DNA of 64,000 nucleotides from JBKQVT01 sp963804825 (GCA_963804825.1 CAWDRV010000005.1:1-64000); one strand, 5' to 3'. Positions 17,661 through 27,562 are shown, numbered from the stretch's first letter. A program made the numbers and translations. The notes: generated from the letters alone by a model not told the origin.

Positions 17661-19220
17661 TCACCCCGTCTTCCCACGTTGGACGACCGGCAGCAGCACC
17701 TCGAAGGTCGCGCCTTTGCCGGGATTGCCGCGGGCATTGATCTTGCCTCCGTGATGCTCGACGATCTTCCGGCAGATGGCGAGGCCGATGCCCGTTCCCT
17801 CGTAAACATCGCGGGAGTGCAGGCGCTGGAAGATGCCGAAGATGCGGTCCTGGTGCCGGGGATCGAAGCCGATGCCGTTGTCCTCGACGGTGATGCGGCA
17901 CATTTCCCCGGTGGACGAGCGTTCCCCCCCGCGTGGATTTCGCCCCGCCACGTACCGGCCCTCGACCTTCACGATGGGCGGTTCCTCGGGTCGGCGGAAT
18001 TTCAGGGCGTTGCCGATGAGGTTTTGGAGCAGTTGCCGCATCTGCAAGGGATCGGCCTGGATGGTCGGCAGCTTGCCCACCTCCACGCGGCCCCCGGCAT
18101 GTTCGATCTGCACCTCCAGGTCGGAAACCACCTCGCGCGCGACCTGCGCCAAATCGACCGGCATGAAGTCCTTGCTGCGCGTGGTGACGCGGGAGAGCGT
18201 CAACAGGTCGTCGATCAACGTCTGCATCCGCGCGGCGGCGTTCTGCATGCGGTCCACGCACTCGTGGCCCGTCTCGTCCAACGCCTCCTGGCATTTCAAC
18301 TCCAGGCGGTCGCCGAAGGCGCGGATTTTGCGCAGCGGCTCCTGGAGGTCGTGCGAGGCCACGTAGGCGAACTGTTCCAGCTCGCGATTCGATCGCTCCA
18401 ACTCCGCGGCATAGCGGGCCTGCTCGTCCTCCGCCTTCTTCCGGAGGCTGATGTCGCGGAGGAAGAACGTCAGCACGGGCGAGCCTTGCTCGTGGCTGAT
18501 GGTCATGGCCATTTCGGCGGGGAAGGTTTCGCCGTTGGCGCGGACCGCCGTCACTTCCACCCGCTTGCCCAACATCGATCCCTCGCCCGCCTCCAGGTAA
18601 CGGTCGATGCGGTTGCGCTCGCCGGCGCTGGTCGAGGGTGGAAAGAGCACGTCCGCCGGCCGCGTCCCCAGCACCTTGTCGCGCGGATAGCCGAACGCCT
18701 GCTCGGCCGCCCGATTGAATTCGGTGATAATGCCCTCGTGATTGATCGTCAGGATCGGGTCGAGCGAGGATTCAAGGATGGCGTGTTTTCGGGCTTGCGA
18801 TTCCTCGAGCGCCTCGCGCAGCCGGTCCCACGGACCGGCGTCGCGATGGACAATCGCCAGGCAGGTGGGTTTGTCGCTCTGCGACGGCTTGACGCGAAAC
18901 ATGATCGTCTGCACGGCCATCAACTCGCCGGTCTTCAGGTTGCGAAGCTGGCTGCGGCCTTCCCAGTGCCCGGTCCGATTGACCGCCGGCACCGCCACGT
19001 CGCGCAACTCCTTCCACGAGTCCTCGGAGTAATAATCGTGGAGGCTTTCCGAGGGGATCGGTCCCTCGTCGCCGAGGGCGATCATGCGCCGCCCGGCAAG
19101 ATTGATGTAGAACGGCTCCCCGTGAGACGTGGCAAAGCAGATAAAGTCTGCGGTCGAATCGGCCAGCGCGCGGCAGATCGATTCGTTATTGGCGATCAGC
19201 ACGTCCAACAACTCGCTCAT
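17661..19220 (-). CDS. PAS-domain sensor histidine kinase
   Basis: 519 residues, no transmembrane segment, so cytoplasmic. Two PAS domains (about residues 15-125 and 145-255; the second contains ILESSLDPILTINHEGII and a PAC-like end FLRDISLRKKAE). Then a coiled linker, the H-box ASHDLQEPLRKI with the phospho-accepting His, and an HATPase domain with N-box NLIGNALKFR, G1 DNGIGFD and G2 GTGIGLAI. ATG 19220 has GGGGGAG upstream. A cytoplasmic ligand or redox state is the likely signal; none can be named. Confidence 0.9.
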   Translation of the reverse strand: MSELLDVLIANNESICRALADSTADFICFATSHGEPFYINLAGRRMIALGDEGPIPSESLHDYYSEDSWKELRDVAVPAVNRTGHWEGRSQLRNLKTGELMAVQTIMFRVKPSQSDKPTCLAIVHRDAGPWDRLREALEESQARKHAILESSLDPILTINHEGIITEFNRAAEQAFGYPRDKVLGTRPADVLFPPSTSAGERNRIDRYLEAGEGSMLGKRVEVTAVRANGETFPAEMAMTISHEQGSPVLTFFLRDISLRKKAEDEQARYAAELERSNRELEQFAYVASHDLQEPLRKIRAFGDRLELKCQEALDETGHECVDRMQNAAARMQTLIDDLLTLSRVTTRSKDFMPVDLAQVAREVVSDLEVQIEHAGGRVEVGKLPTIQADPLQMRQLLQNLIGNALKFRRPEEPPIVKVEGRYVAGRNPRGGERSSTGEMCRITVEDNGIGFDPRHQDRIFGIFQRLHSRDVYEGTGIGLAICRKIVEHHGGKINARGNPGKGATFEVLLPVVQRGKTG

Positions 19221-19276
19221 CGACCAACTCCCCCACCTCTTGATTATTGCCCGCGTCCCGCAAGTGTCAATAGCGG

Positions 19277-20513
19277 CTACCGATAGGGCTGCTCCAGGGC
19301 GTAGCGGTAATAGACTTCCAACGTCAAGACAGCCAAGGCCGTGCTGTAGATGCGCCCGCCGCGGTCGCTCCATCGGTCGATCGGGGGCCAGCTTCCCCGC
19401 TGACACCCGTTCCGCTCTTGCAAACCAATGACGGCATCGCGGATACAATCGTTCCATCTCCTCCAAGCCTCGCCACCGGCGCGGAACATGGCCAAGGTGC
19501 AGTTATACCACAAGTAGTAATCGGGCTTCTTGGGCGGACCTACCTTCGGCCAGCGCCGCTCGGCGAACTTGGCCAGGTAGCGGGCGGCATCCTGGACCAA
19601 CGGGGCGTCGGGCTCGTCGAAAAGGAACTGTCGGGCCAACATGCCCACGCCGGTGGTCGCCTCGGTCTCCACAGCCCGGTTGTTGACGTAGCCGGTCCGC
19701 CCGTTCCCTGCTTTCTTCTCGATTTGCCGCGCCTGGAAGAACTTCTTCACGTTCGCAAGGCAGCGATCGCTCGGCGCCACGCCGGCTTCCCTGGCCGACG
19801 CCAGCGCCAGGACCTGCCAGCCGGTGACCGAAGTGTCGCTGGGATCGGATAGTTTTTTGGCCCAAGGCCCGCCGCCGTAGCGCCAGCCGCCGTCGCGGTG
19901 CTGGTTCTGCTCGATGAACTTCACCGCCTTGCGGAGACTCTGCATGGTGCGGGGAGGCGGCGGCTCGTGCAGCGCAAGGGCGGCCGCACAAGCATCGCCC
20001 AGCGCGAACGTGGCCATGCCGTGCTCGTACATGTAGTATTGGTGGTATCCGCCGGGACCGGAAACCGGCAACGATCCCACCAGCGCGCCGTCGTCCTTTT
20101 GATGGTCCACGATCCAATCGAGCGCTTTACGGACCGCGGCGGAATAAGGGGTGTCGTTGAAGTAGTAATATCCCCCGGCCTGGAAGGCCAACACCGCCAA
20201 TCCGGTGTGGGCCATCTCGAACGTCCCGCCCGCGCCCGTGCAGGGCGCAGTCCTGCTGGCACCGCGACTCGGGGCCTGGCCCCAGGCACCGACAGGACCA
20301 CGATCCGTCCGCCGCCTGGTGCCGGGCGAGCCAATCCAGGCCGTCGCGGACCGCCCTTTCGCTGATGGGCGTGCCGCCATACTTGCCAAGCCACTGCGCC
20401 CGGCTTGCCTGGGTTCGCCGAGAATAGAGCCCCGGCGCCGCATCACGGCTTGCATCGCCGTTCATGTCGCCGCCGCCGCCGGCGTTTTTCTCCTCGCTGA
20501 CCACCGCAGCCAT
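19277..20513 (-). CDS. Squalene-cyclase-fold (prenyltransferase repeat) envelope protein
   Basis: About 410 residues of alpha/alpha-toroid repeats: YGGTPISERAVRDGLDWLAR, ADGSWSC, FEMAHTGLAVLAF, RKALDWIVDHQKDDG, KFIEQNQHRDGGWRYGG, SVTGWQVLALASA and STALAVLTLEVYYR. These are QW-type motifs without the DxDD catalytic motif of true squalene cyclases, so a structural or binding role is more likely than terpene chemistry. The frame changes near 20260. The start may be ATG 20513 or 20465, or the gene may be fused in frame to the upstream membrane protein if the overlap at 20443-20513 hides another indel. Homologs of this architecture are abundant in planctomycetes. Confidence 0.7.
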
Positions 20514-21060
20514 GTCCGGCGGGACACGCGGCTGCCGGCACGGCCTTCTCTGCGGTCGTTAGCGACCAACCGTCCCGAGAGACGACTTCAATCACGTCGC
20601 CCGTCCGCAGACCGTCGATCTGCCAACGGACTTTTCGCTCGATTCCCACGTCCTCGGGGCGGATCTGGACGGGCATTTCCGCCGTCCGGCCGTCCTGGCC
20701 GGTGCATCGCAAGGCCACCGTCCCCGTGCTGATCGGAAAAAGGGAAACACCAATGCTCTCGGGGTCGAGCCAGTCGCGACTGATTTTCAAGTCGGCGAGC
20801 CTGGCATATTTCATCGCCTTGGCCGTGCCGTACCCCCACCGGCAGGCAAGCCCCAAGGCGACCGCGGCCAACAGAACGGCGACGGCGATGCCGACCACGG
20901 TTCGCCGCCGGCGGCCGGATTGCTCCTCCGGCCCCAAAATCAGCACCGGCGGTTTGTCCCCGGTGGATGGCGGCTCAAGCTGCGCCCGAACGCCGGGCGG
21001 AGGTGAAGGTGGAGGCGGGGGCGACGGCGGAATGGACGACGGGGAGGAAAAACTCGCCAT
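20443..21060 (-). CDS. Single-pass membrane protein with Pro-rich N-terminus
   Basis: Up to 205 residues. A Ser/Pro-rich cytoplasmic N-terminus (residues 2-25) and a basic patch SGRRRRT precede one transmembrane helix VVGIAVAVLLAAVALGLACR (about 57-76). After it come about 90 residues with beta-rich character (ISTGTVALRCTGQDGRTAEM; LRTGDVIEVVSRDGWSLTT). The last 30 residues are low-complexity Arg and probably out of frame. It either ends near 20510 or continues into the squalene-cyclase-fold gene as one protein. It starts 4 bp after the gene upstream stops, so the three genes look like one operon. Confidence 0.55.
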   Translation of the reverse strand: MASFSSPSSIPPSPPPPPSPPPGVRAQLEPPSTGDKPPVLILGPEEQSGRRRRTVVGIAVAVLLAAVALGLACRWGYGTAKAMKYARLADLKISRDWLDPESIGVSLFPISTGTVALRCTGQDGRTAEMPVQIRPEDVGIERKVRWQIDGLRTGDVIEVVSRDGWSLTTAEKAVPAAACPAGHGCGGQRGEKRRRRRRHERRCKP

Positions 21061-21064
21061 GCGG

Positions 21065-21760
21065 TCACGGGCGATTCTGCGCGATCTTCGTCGCCGGCGC
21101 ACTCTGAATTCCCTGAAGTCCCTGGAGTCGAGCCAGCGCCTGTTCCTTCAAGGCTCCCGACGCGCGACGGGCGGCCATCTGATAGTATACACGAGCGACG
21201 CTGGTCTTGCCGTCGGTCTCGGCCTGGCGGGCACGGGCGAAGAACTTCTCCGCGTCGTCCGCCCGCGTCTGCCGAATGGCAACGCGACGGGCCACGAGGT
21301 CCGCGACCGTGGCCGCCGGATCAGCCCCCGACGCCTGGCTGCCGTTGGGCAACCAGTTGCCCGCCAACTCGGCGGGGGAGTGCCTCGGGAAATCGCCGCC
21401 CGCAGGCCCGGACCGATGATGTTCGGCAAAAGAGGAAGCCGGCTCGCCCAACAGCGCCTCGTCCATCGCCGCGAAGTCGTGAACCGTCACGGTCACACGG
21501 GCGCTGGACGCGCTGCGGCTGCTGCTGATGGATTGGTTGCGAAACGGCAAGATCGGCGTGCCGAATTCGTTCTGCCCGTCCTGTCCGCGACTGACCCCGC
21601 CCAACAAGACGCTGCCGCTGTCGGGGACCGACACCGTGGTGTCCACCGAAAAGAAGCTATAGGTCGGCAACTGGACGGCGGCGGCCTGCTGTGCCCGAGC
21701 GGGGCTGGCCGCAACGGCCAGCCCCACCACGACCAACCACCGTATCACTTGCGGTTGCAT
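21065..21760 (-). CDS. Exported protein with secretin-like strand motif
   Basis: 231 residues with a signal peptide (VIRWLVVVGLAVAASPARA). The stretch SVDTTVSVPDSGSVLLGG resembles the VPDGGTVLLGG signature of secretin C-terminal domains, but the rest of a secretin is missing. The C-terminal 90 residues (about 140-231) are Ala-rich helices resembling a single TPR-like hairpin. I do not recognise the family. It is the first gene of the group 21760 to 19277 and presumably acts in the periplasm with the membrane protein that follows. Confidence 0.65.
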   Translation of the reverse strand: MQPQVIRWLVVVGLAVAASPARAQQAAAVQLPTYSFFSVDTTVSVPDSGSVLLGGVSRGQDGQNEFGTPILPFRNQSISSSRSASSARVTVTVHDFAAMDEALLGEPASSFAEHHRSGPAGGDFPRHSPAELAGNWLPNGSQASGADPAATVADLVARRVAIRQTRADDAEKFFARARQAETDGKTSVARVYYQMAARRASGALKEQALARLQGLQGIQSAPATKIAQNRP

Positions 21761-21877
21761 GGTCCCACCGCGAGGGTTAGGATCGGCAATGGAACAACTA
21801 TCGCGCTTCCCAAGGGGACAGTCCCATTTTCGTCGGACGAAAATTGGGACAGTCCCCCATTATTCTTTCCCGAGCCC

Positions 21878-24538
21878 TTACGCGATCTCGAACGTGCGGA
21901 TTTTCCACGGGTCAATCTTAAACTGGAGCTGGCCGTCTTTCAAGGCGGCCTCCGCCCGCTTGACGCCGCGCAGGTCGGTTTCCACGGCCTGCGTGTGGGC
22001 GACGTTCACGGCGATCTCGGCATCGCCGGGCCGCCCATCCACCTCCACCGCCCGCAGTTCCAAACGTCCGCTCGGCTTGCGGCGGAACGTCGTCACCATG
22101 ACGTTGCTGGGGCCGGCGCCAGGAAGCTCTTCGTCGTGGGCAGTTCGCCTTGCTGCGGGGCGGCGACGCGGCTGAGGAGCGGCCGGGCCAAGGCCGCGGC
22201 TGCCCGCAGGGCGTCGGCATTGCGGAACTCCGGATTGCCCGCTGCCGGGATGTGCGGCAAGAGGGCATGGCGGTATTCCGAGTAAATCGGCCAGCCGATG
22301 TCCTTGGTGAAGAACGACTCCCACTCCCGCATCACGAGGTTCGAGATCCCGTCGCCCTTGTCGCGGCGGAAGAACTGCGTGCCCGGGTGCAACACCAGCA
22401 ACCCCGCGTCCTTGCCCACCAGATCGACGAACGTCAGGGCGTGGAAGGTCGGGTTCTTCGTCGGCTCCACGCCGAACGGGTAATCGCGCAGCAGCGTGGT
22501 CACCGGGAACGACGGCGTCAGCGAGAACCAGTAGCCCTCCACGATGTCGGCGGGGTGGACATCGCGCTGGGGCGGAACGAGCGTCAACAGTCGGCTGTAG
22601 ATTTCGACGCAGGGCGAGCCGGCCGCCAGGCTGATGCGGGTCTCGAACCGCAGTTCCGACAAGCCCTCCGGGTCCATCCTGTGCTGCGCCCGAACTTCGG
22701 CGCGTGCCGGTCCCTTGGCCAGCCAGTCGGTCACGGCCGCCGACTTGGCGCTGTCGTAGAACTCGGGCGGAGTGCGCCCCATCAACTTGGCCACGGCCAG
22801 GTTCGGCTTGCCGGTCAGCCGGGGGAACGGTCCCTGGGTGGTGTCCAGCATCTCGCGGCCGGACGCCTTGTGCACCAGGCTGACGATGCCGCCGTTGCGC
22901 GGCGACAAGCGGACCTGCAGATGCTCGTTTTCGAGCGTCAGCTTCGCCTCGTCGATCTTCAGGTCGGACGCCACGGGCGGGGCCGCCTCGGCGGTGAAGT
23001 CCAGGTAATACGTGTCGTAGCCGGCGCTTGGCACCTGTTGGGCCTGGAAGGCGACCTCCGCGACGATCAGGTCCCCGCTGTTCAGGTCCTTGCTGCTGCG
23101 AATGATCTGCGAGGGAACCGCCTTGCCGGCGCGGTCCTTGACGACGACGTCCTTCATGCCCGCCGGCAGCGGGTACACCCGCCCGGTGGCGACCACGTCG
23201 GTCCGCGGCCAGGCGTGGGGATTCAATACGGTAACGGCCATGGTGCCGTGGGGCTCGGTCGCGCTGCCGATCCGCCGGCCGAGGTCCGCCAGCGTGGCGT
23301 CCAGCGTTTTTTGGCCCTGTTTCTCGGCGGAGTCGAGGTGATTGTAACCTTTCACGCCCCAGGCGAAGTTGTGCATGTCTTCCAGCCGCTCGGCGTTGGC
23401 GAAGCGGTTGCCCTGCCAGCGGGAATACTCGCACAGTCCCACGTCGTGGCTCTGCGAGGCCATCAAGTCCTTCCACGCCTCCTCCAGCAGTTCGGCCTGC
23501 GACTTGGACCCCAACGTCGACACCACGGCGTCGAACGACCTCGGTGGCCAACAGCAGCCCTTCCACCTTGCGTTGCATCACGCGGACCTGGTCGCCGCCC
23601 AGCCCCCAGGTGCACGACTTGTTCCAAGCGTCCATCGGGAGCAAGATGGTCTCCTTGGCCTCCGAGCCGTACTTGTCGAGATACTCGCGGAGGGTGACGA
23701 ACTCGATGCGGCCTTCCTTGGCCAATCCCATGTACTTGGCCGGCGCGGAAAGATAGGCCGGGGTTTCCGGCGATTCCCAGCCGAACTCCTCCCAGCAGAA
23801 GACCAACGGCCTGCCGATCTTCGCAAGCTTCTTGAACTCCGCCGATTGGACCAACGCGTTCACGTCGGGCGAGAAGCCGAACAAGGCGTTCTTCGGCACC
23901 GTGAGGATGGTCGTGCCGTCGATGCCCTTCCAATAAATGGCGTCGTAATCGAGCCGCGGGCAGCCCGCCCGGCCCCAGGTGTCCACCTGCGCCAGGCTGG
24001 CGTACTTGCATCCCGACAGCGCAGCGATCTGGGGGAGTTGCGGATGCGTGAACTCCTCCTCGTGGAGCATGGTGGCGACCTCATACCCCAATGCCTTGCG
24101 GATCGTCTCCCGGCCCACGACGATCTGGCGGATGTTCGATTCGCCGCCGACGGTGGTCCCCATCGGCTGGGCATAGCTGCCGCCGATCAACTCGACCTTG
24201 CCCGCCGCCAGGCTCTTGGCCAGGCGCGCGGTAACCTCGGGGAACTTCTCCGCCATGAATTCGTAGGCCCGGGCGTCCATCTCCAGGCAGGTCTTCACGT
24301 GGGGCTCGCGGTCGGCCATCTCCATGGCGTCCGTGACCGCGAGGACGCACGACTCGATGCCCAGTTGCCAACCAATGCCGATGTAGCTCCAGTGGTTGCA
24401 CAGGGTGGCACAGAAGTCCGGTGCTTTCGCGGGCGCCGCGTCGGCGGCTCGCGTCAACCGCGGCAGGGCCACCACCCCGCCCACACCCACGGCCACTCCG
24501 GTTTTCAAGAAACGACGCCGCGAAGGAAGCTTGGCCAT
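21878..24538 (-). CDS. Tat-exported GH38-type alpha-mannosidase
   Basis: About 886 residues. A twin-arginine signal (SRRRFLKTGVAVGVGG) directs export of the folded enzyme. The N-terminal catalytic domain has the GH38 pattern (WQLGIESCVLAVTDAMEM, FPEVTARLAKSLAAGKVELI, GGSYAQPMGTTVGGES, ETIRKALGYEVATML). The middle and C-terminal domains are the usual mannosidase beta-sandwiches (LENEHLQVRLSPRNGGI...). The frame shifts near 23530 and back near 22110, so start and stop are in register. I chose ATG 24538 because AGGAGA lies 8 nt upstream. It probably trims mannose-containing polysaccharide outside the cytoplasm; the linkage is not known. Confidence 0.8.
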   Translation of the reverse strand: MAKLPSRRRFLKTGVAVGVGGVVALPRLTRAADAAPAKAPDFCATLCNHWSYIGIGWQLGIESCVLAVTDAMEMADREPHVKTCLEMDARAYEFMAEKFPEVTARLAKSLAAGKVELIGGSYAQPMGTTVGGESNIRQIVVGRETIRKALGYEVATMLHEEEFTHPQLPQIAALSGCKYASLAQVDTWGRAGCPRLDYDAIYWKGIDGTTILTVPKNALFGFSPDVNALVQSAEFKKLAKIGRPLVFCWEEFGWESPETPAYLSAPAKYMGLAKEGRIEFVTLREYLDKYGSEAKETILLPMDAWNKSCTWGLGGDQVRVMQRKVEGLLLATEVVRRRGVDVGVQVAGRTAGGGVEGLDGLAEPRRGTVRVFPLAGQPLRQRRAAGRHAQLRLGRERLQSPRLRRETGPKNAGRHAGGPRPADRQRDRAPRHHGRYRIESPRLAADRRGRHRAGVPAAGGHEGRRRQGPRRQGGSLADHSQQQGPEQRGPDRRGGRLPGPTGAKRRLRHVLPGLHRRGGPARGVRPEDRRGEADARKRASAGPLVAAQRRHRQPGAQGVRPRDAGHHPGTVPPADRQAEPGRGQVDGAHSARVLRQRQVGGRDRLAGQGTGTRRSSGAAQDGPGGLVGTAVRDPHQPGGRLALRRNLQPTVDARSAPARCPPRRHRGGLLVLADAVVPGDHAAARLPVRRGADEEPDLPRPDVRRSGGQGRGVAGVAPGHAVLPPRQGRRDLEPRDAGVGVVLHQGHRLADLLGIPPCPLAAHPGSGQSGVPQCRRPAGSRGLGPAAPQPRRRPAARRTAHDEELPGAGPSNVMVTTFRRKPSGRLELRAVEVDGRPGDAEIAVNVAHTQAVETDLRGVKRAEAALKDGQLQFKIDPWKIRTFEIA

Positions 24539-24677
24539 CAGCACATCTCCTGGGAAAAAATCACTATGGGTGTTAACACATCACTCAGGATGTAAAACTA
24601 CCCCACCATGATACCCTGAGCCTCAAGCGCTGTGCAAGTCTCGAGGCAAGAATTCCGAGCGGACCTCCCGAAAAAAT

Positions 24678-26933
24678 TCAGAAGGTATTTCGCGTGGTGA
24701 CCGACGAATTTGCACTCCAAGGCATGAAAGGCCCCACCACAAAGTCGTTCATCCCCCCCCTATTCCAGGTGAAGAGACGCTGGATGCGGACCGTGTTGTC
24801 CTTCCTGAAGTCATACATTAACAACAAGACCTCGTCCTTGGGTTTCTCGCTGTCCTGCACGGCCACGCACAGCGACCCGGTGGGCGAGAAGGACATCAGG
24901 CCGTTGCGATACAGCGTCTTGTTCGGCGGCAACCGGAGCTTCTTGAACAACTCCTCGCCGTCGAACACGTAGATCTGGTTGGGGTCTTGAGCCGCGGCCC
25001 ACCGCGACGACTTCGGGTCCGCCGCGACGCCGCCAAAACCGGGCAACAGCGGCTTGCTGGCCGCCGAATGCTCTTCGCTGGCATAGCGGTACACCCCCGG
25101 TGAGCCGTCGGTGCCGAAGATGACGTGCTTGTCGCGGGTGACTGCGACGGACATCCCCGGCGTGGGTTTCTGCCAGGTGTAGCGCTGATAAACCGTGGGC
25201 GTGGCGCCCTGGATCGTCGTGGCCGCCACAACCTGCGAGATGTCGTCCGCCACAACTACGAGGTCCGACTCGCCGGGAACCGCAACGCGGACCGGGTGGA
25301 GCAACGCCCGATCCCTCTCCAGGATCGTCGATACCATCCCGTGCTCGTCGATCCCCAGAATCTTGCCGCCGTCGCGCGGAACCGCCGCCACCAGGCCGCG
25401 ACTGCGGTGCAAGGCCAGTCCGGTCGCGGTGTACGGCAGCGTCACCGTTCCCACCACGCGGCCGTCATCGTCGGTCTGGTAGATCGTGCCCTTCGAGCCC
25501 TCCGTGCCACACGTAATATAAACGGAGAACTCCGACGAGATCGGCGCCGGACCGGGCCCCGCAAGACCCGCTACCGCATCGGGTTGAACTTCTTTTTCCC
25601 GGACCCGATACCCTCGATACAGCCAAGGCGCCACCCTGACCCCATACATGCCAACGCCGATGCCCACGCCCAGCCCACCGCCACCGCCGACGCCGCCGCC
25701 AGAGCCACTGCCGGAGCCGCTGCCCGAGCCGCTTCCACTGCCGGAGCCTGACCCCTCGCCGCTGCCGGATCCGGACCCGTCGCCGCTACCCGATCCGTCG
25801 CCGCTGCCCGATCCGTCGCCGCTGCCGGAAGCGGCGTCGGCTTGTCCGCACGGGCAACCTGCGTCGGGACTGGCGTTGCCATTGGGAGAATTGGACGCAA
25901 CCTCGTTGTCCGCGCCTTTGTCGGCGTCGCTCTTGTCGCCGTCTCCCTTGTCCTTGTCCTGGCACGGGCAATTCGCATCCGGCTTGTCGCCTTTGTCGCT
26001 GGCGGCCTTGTCGCTGGCGCTCTTGTCGCCCTTGCCGCTGCCATCGCCGCTGCCGTCGCCGTTGGCAGGGCTGGCGGCTGACTTGTCATTGCCGGAGCCC
26101 TGGCCCGAGCCGGAACCCGAGCCGCTGCCCGAGCCGCTGCCGCTACCCGAGCCGCTGCCTGAACCTGAGCCGCTGCCTGAACCTGAGCCGGAGCCACTGC
26201 CAGAGCCCGAGCCGCCGCCAATGCCGACGCCACCGCCTCCGCCGCCTCCGCCCCGGACGACGACAACGTCACGCCCGCCGGTGACAATACGGGTCGCGGG
26301 ACGATCCACCACGACCAGGTCGTTTCCAACGCGGTCATCGACCACCCAGCGGTCCCGATCGACGACGACCAGGTCCGGATCGTCCTCGACGATGACGCGG
26401 CGGTCGGCCACGTATTCCGGTTCCCGCACGATCACGTTTTCGTCTCGCGGCGCGACATAGACGGTCCGGTCGGGTTCCCGGATCACGCGCGGCGCGACGG
26501 GGACGACGGGCGTGGTGTCCCGCACGATCCGCGAAGGCGCGGCGACCGTGCTGAACAGCGGCTCACGATGGCTCAGTCCGTCGAGGTAGAGCCCCACAAG
26601 GCTCCCCCAATTCCCCTCGAAGACGACCAGCGAGCGTCCGTCGTGCCAACCCCACAGTTCGCCGACTTCGTCGCCGCGTTCATTGACGATGCGGAACTTG
26701 TGCTTCTTTTGCGCGTCGGCCGGCGTATTAAAGCGGACTTCGATGTGCAGATACTTTTGGGGCCCGGCTTCCGCCGCCGCCGCGGCCCCGTCCCGGGCGC
26801 TGTCGCGCCGGATCACCTTCGAGATGTGCCACGGCGACGTGTCGGTCACCGCGACGGTTTGCTGAGCTACCGCGACCGAGGCAACCCCCATCAACACCAT
26901 CATCCCCACCACGGAAAAACTGCCGCTTCTCAT
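24678..26933 (-). CDS. Secreted protein with long Gly-Ser repeats and CPC motifs
   Basis: 751 residues. A signal peptide (VVGMMVLMGVASVAVA) precedes an N-terminal domain of about 100 residues (YLHIEVRFNTPADAQKKHKF). An Asp/Arg/Val-rich stretch follows (VVVDRDRWVVDDR). Roughly residues 225-420 are low complexity: runs of alternating Gly-Ser, Gly-Asp-Gly-Ser and Asp-Lys, broken by two cysteine pairs (ANCPCQ and AGCPCG). The C-terminal 300 residues look like a beta-propeller (VYITCGTEGSKGTIYQTDDD and similar strand pairs). No known family. The Gly-Ser DNA is itself repetitive and may vary in length between strains or be mis-assembled. Confidence 0.7.
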   Translation of the reverse strand: MRSGSFSVVGMMVLMGVASVAVAQQTVAVTDTSPWHISKVIRRDSARDGAAAAAEAGPQKYLHIEVRFNTPADAQKKHKFRIVNERGDEVGELWGWHDGRSLVVFEGNWGSLVGLYLDGLSHREPLFSTVAAPSRIVRDTTPVVPVAPRVIREPDRTVYVAPRDENVIVREPEYVADRRVIVEDDPDLVVVDRDRWVVDDRVGNDLVVVDRPATRIVTGGRDVVVVRGGGGGGGGVGIGGGSGSGSGSGSGSGSGSGSGSGSGSGSGSGSGSGSGSGQGSGNDKSAASPANGDGSGDGSGKGDKSASDKAASDKGDKPDANCPCQDKDKGDGDKSDADKGADNEVASNSPNGNASPDAGCPCGQADAASGSGDGSGSGDGSGSGDGSGSGSGEGSGSGSGSGSGSGSGSGSGGGVGGGGGLGVGIGVGMYGVRVAPWLYRGYRVREKEVQPDAVAGLAGPGPAPISSEFSVYITCGTEGSKGTIYQTDDDGRVVGTVTLPYTATGLALHRSRGLVAAVPRDGGKILGIDEHGMVSTILERDRALLHPVRVAVPGESDLVVVADDISQVVAATTIQGATPTVYQRYTWQKPTPGMSVAVTRDKHVIFGTDGSPGVYRYASEEHSAASKPLLPGFGGVAADPKSSRWAAAQDPNQIYVFDGEELFKKLRLPPNKTLYRNGLMSFSPTGSLCVAVQDSEKPKDEVLLLMYDFRKDNTVRIQRLFTWNRGGMNDFVVGPFMPWSANSSVTTRNTF

Positions 26934-27562
26934 TGCATCCGCTCCTTTGGCTGATAAGTCCTCCCGAAAGCCCGTCGGGAAATTCTATGCCCTTGCACCG
27001 AATCAACGCCCGAAAAACGCCTCGCGCGGCCAGCTCCCAACCGCTCAGTCTAACAAATATTGGCCGTTCCCACAACAAGACGGACCGATTTTCCGGCCCC
27101 ACGCTCGAAGCGGACCCTCGACGCGAGAGAATGCTCCATTATCCCTGTTCGCACCCCGGATGGCCAATTATTCCCGCCCGAGGGAAGAAAGTCCACCCGG
27201 CGTCGCCTCTGCGGTTTCTCTTACCCTCTGGCGGGGGGTTCCGCGACGAGGGAAAAAGCGAGCAGTCCGCGGACTTCCCGGATTTACGCATATTCGTGGG
27301 CACAAGACATGGCCGGCGGGAAGGACTCCTGGGCCCGGGGCCAGCCGGTCCATCTTTCCTCCTTGTCTTCCCTTCTTGCTAACCTTGTCTTTCTTTGCTT
27401 CTCTGCGTCTCCGCGTCTCCGCGTGAAAATGCTTTTTCCCGCTTGCCGAAAAATTCGGCCCCATTCCACGACCGCGGTTCTTGACCATACTTCTTACCGG
27501 TGTGATACTGCGGAGATGCTGTCCCTCGGTCGAACCCTTCCGCCCCAGGAAAACCGCGTCCC
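26934..27562. other. Non-coding stretch with dispersed repeat
   Basis: There is no convincing gene. Near 27395-27425 it contains a CTCTGCGTCTCCGCGTCTCC tract of the kind that recurs at 56940-56992 as CTTTGCGCCTTTGCG. The promoter of the MoxR gene presumably lies in the last 100 bases and that of the Gly-Ser-rich gene in the first 100. Confidence 0.5.

Noticed and set aside
25648..26460. A 270-codon plus-strand frame rich in Pro-Leu-Pro-Glu, antisense to the Gly-Ser-rich gene
   Set aside because: It is the reverse reading of the Gly-Ser codon repeats. It has no ribosome site, and the minus-strand frame has a signal peptide and folded domains on both sides.
26947..27426. A 159-codon plus-strand frame in the gap before the MoxR gene
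   Set aside because: No domain or codon pattern; its end is the translated CTCTGCGTCTCCGCG repeat.
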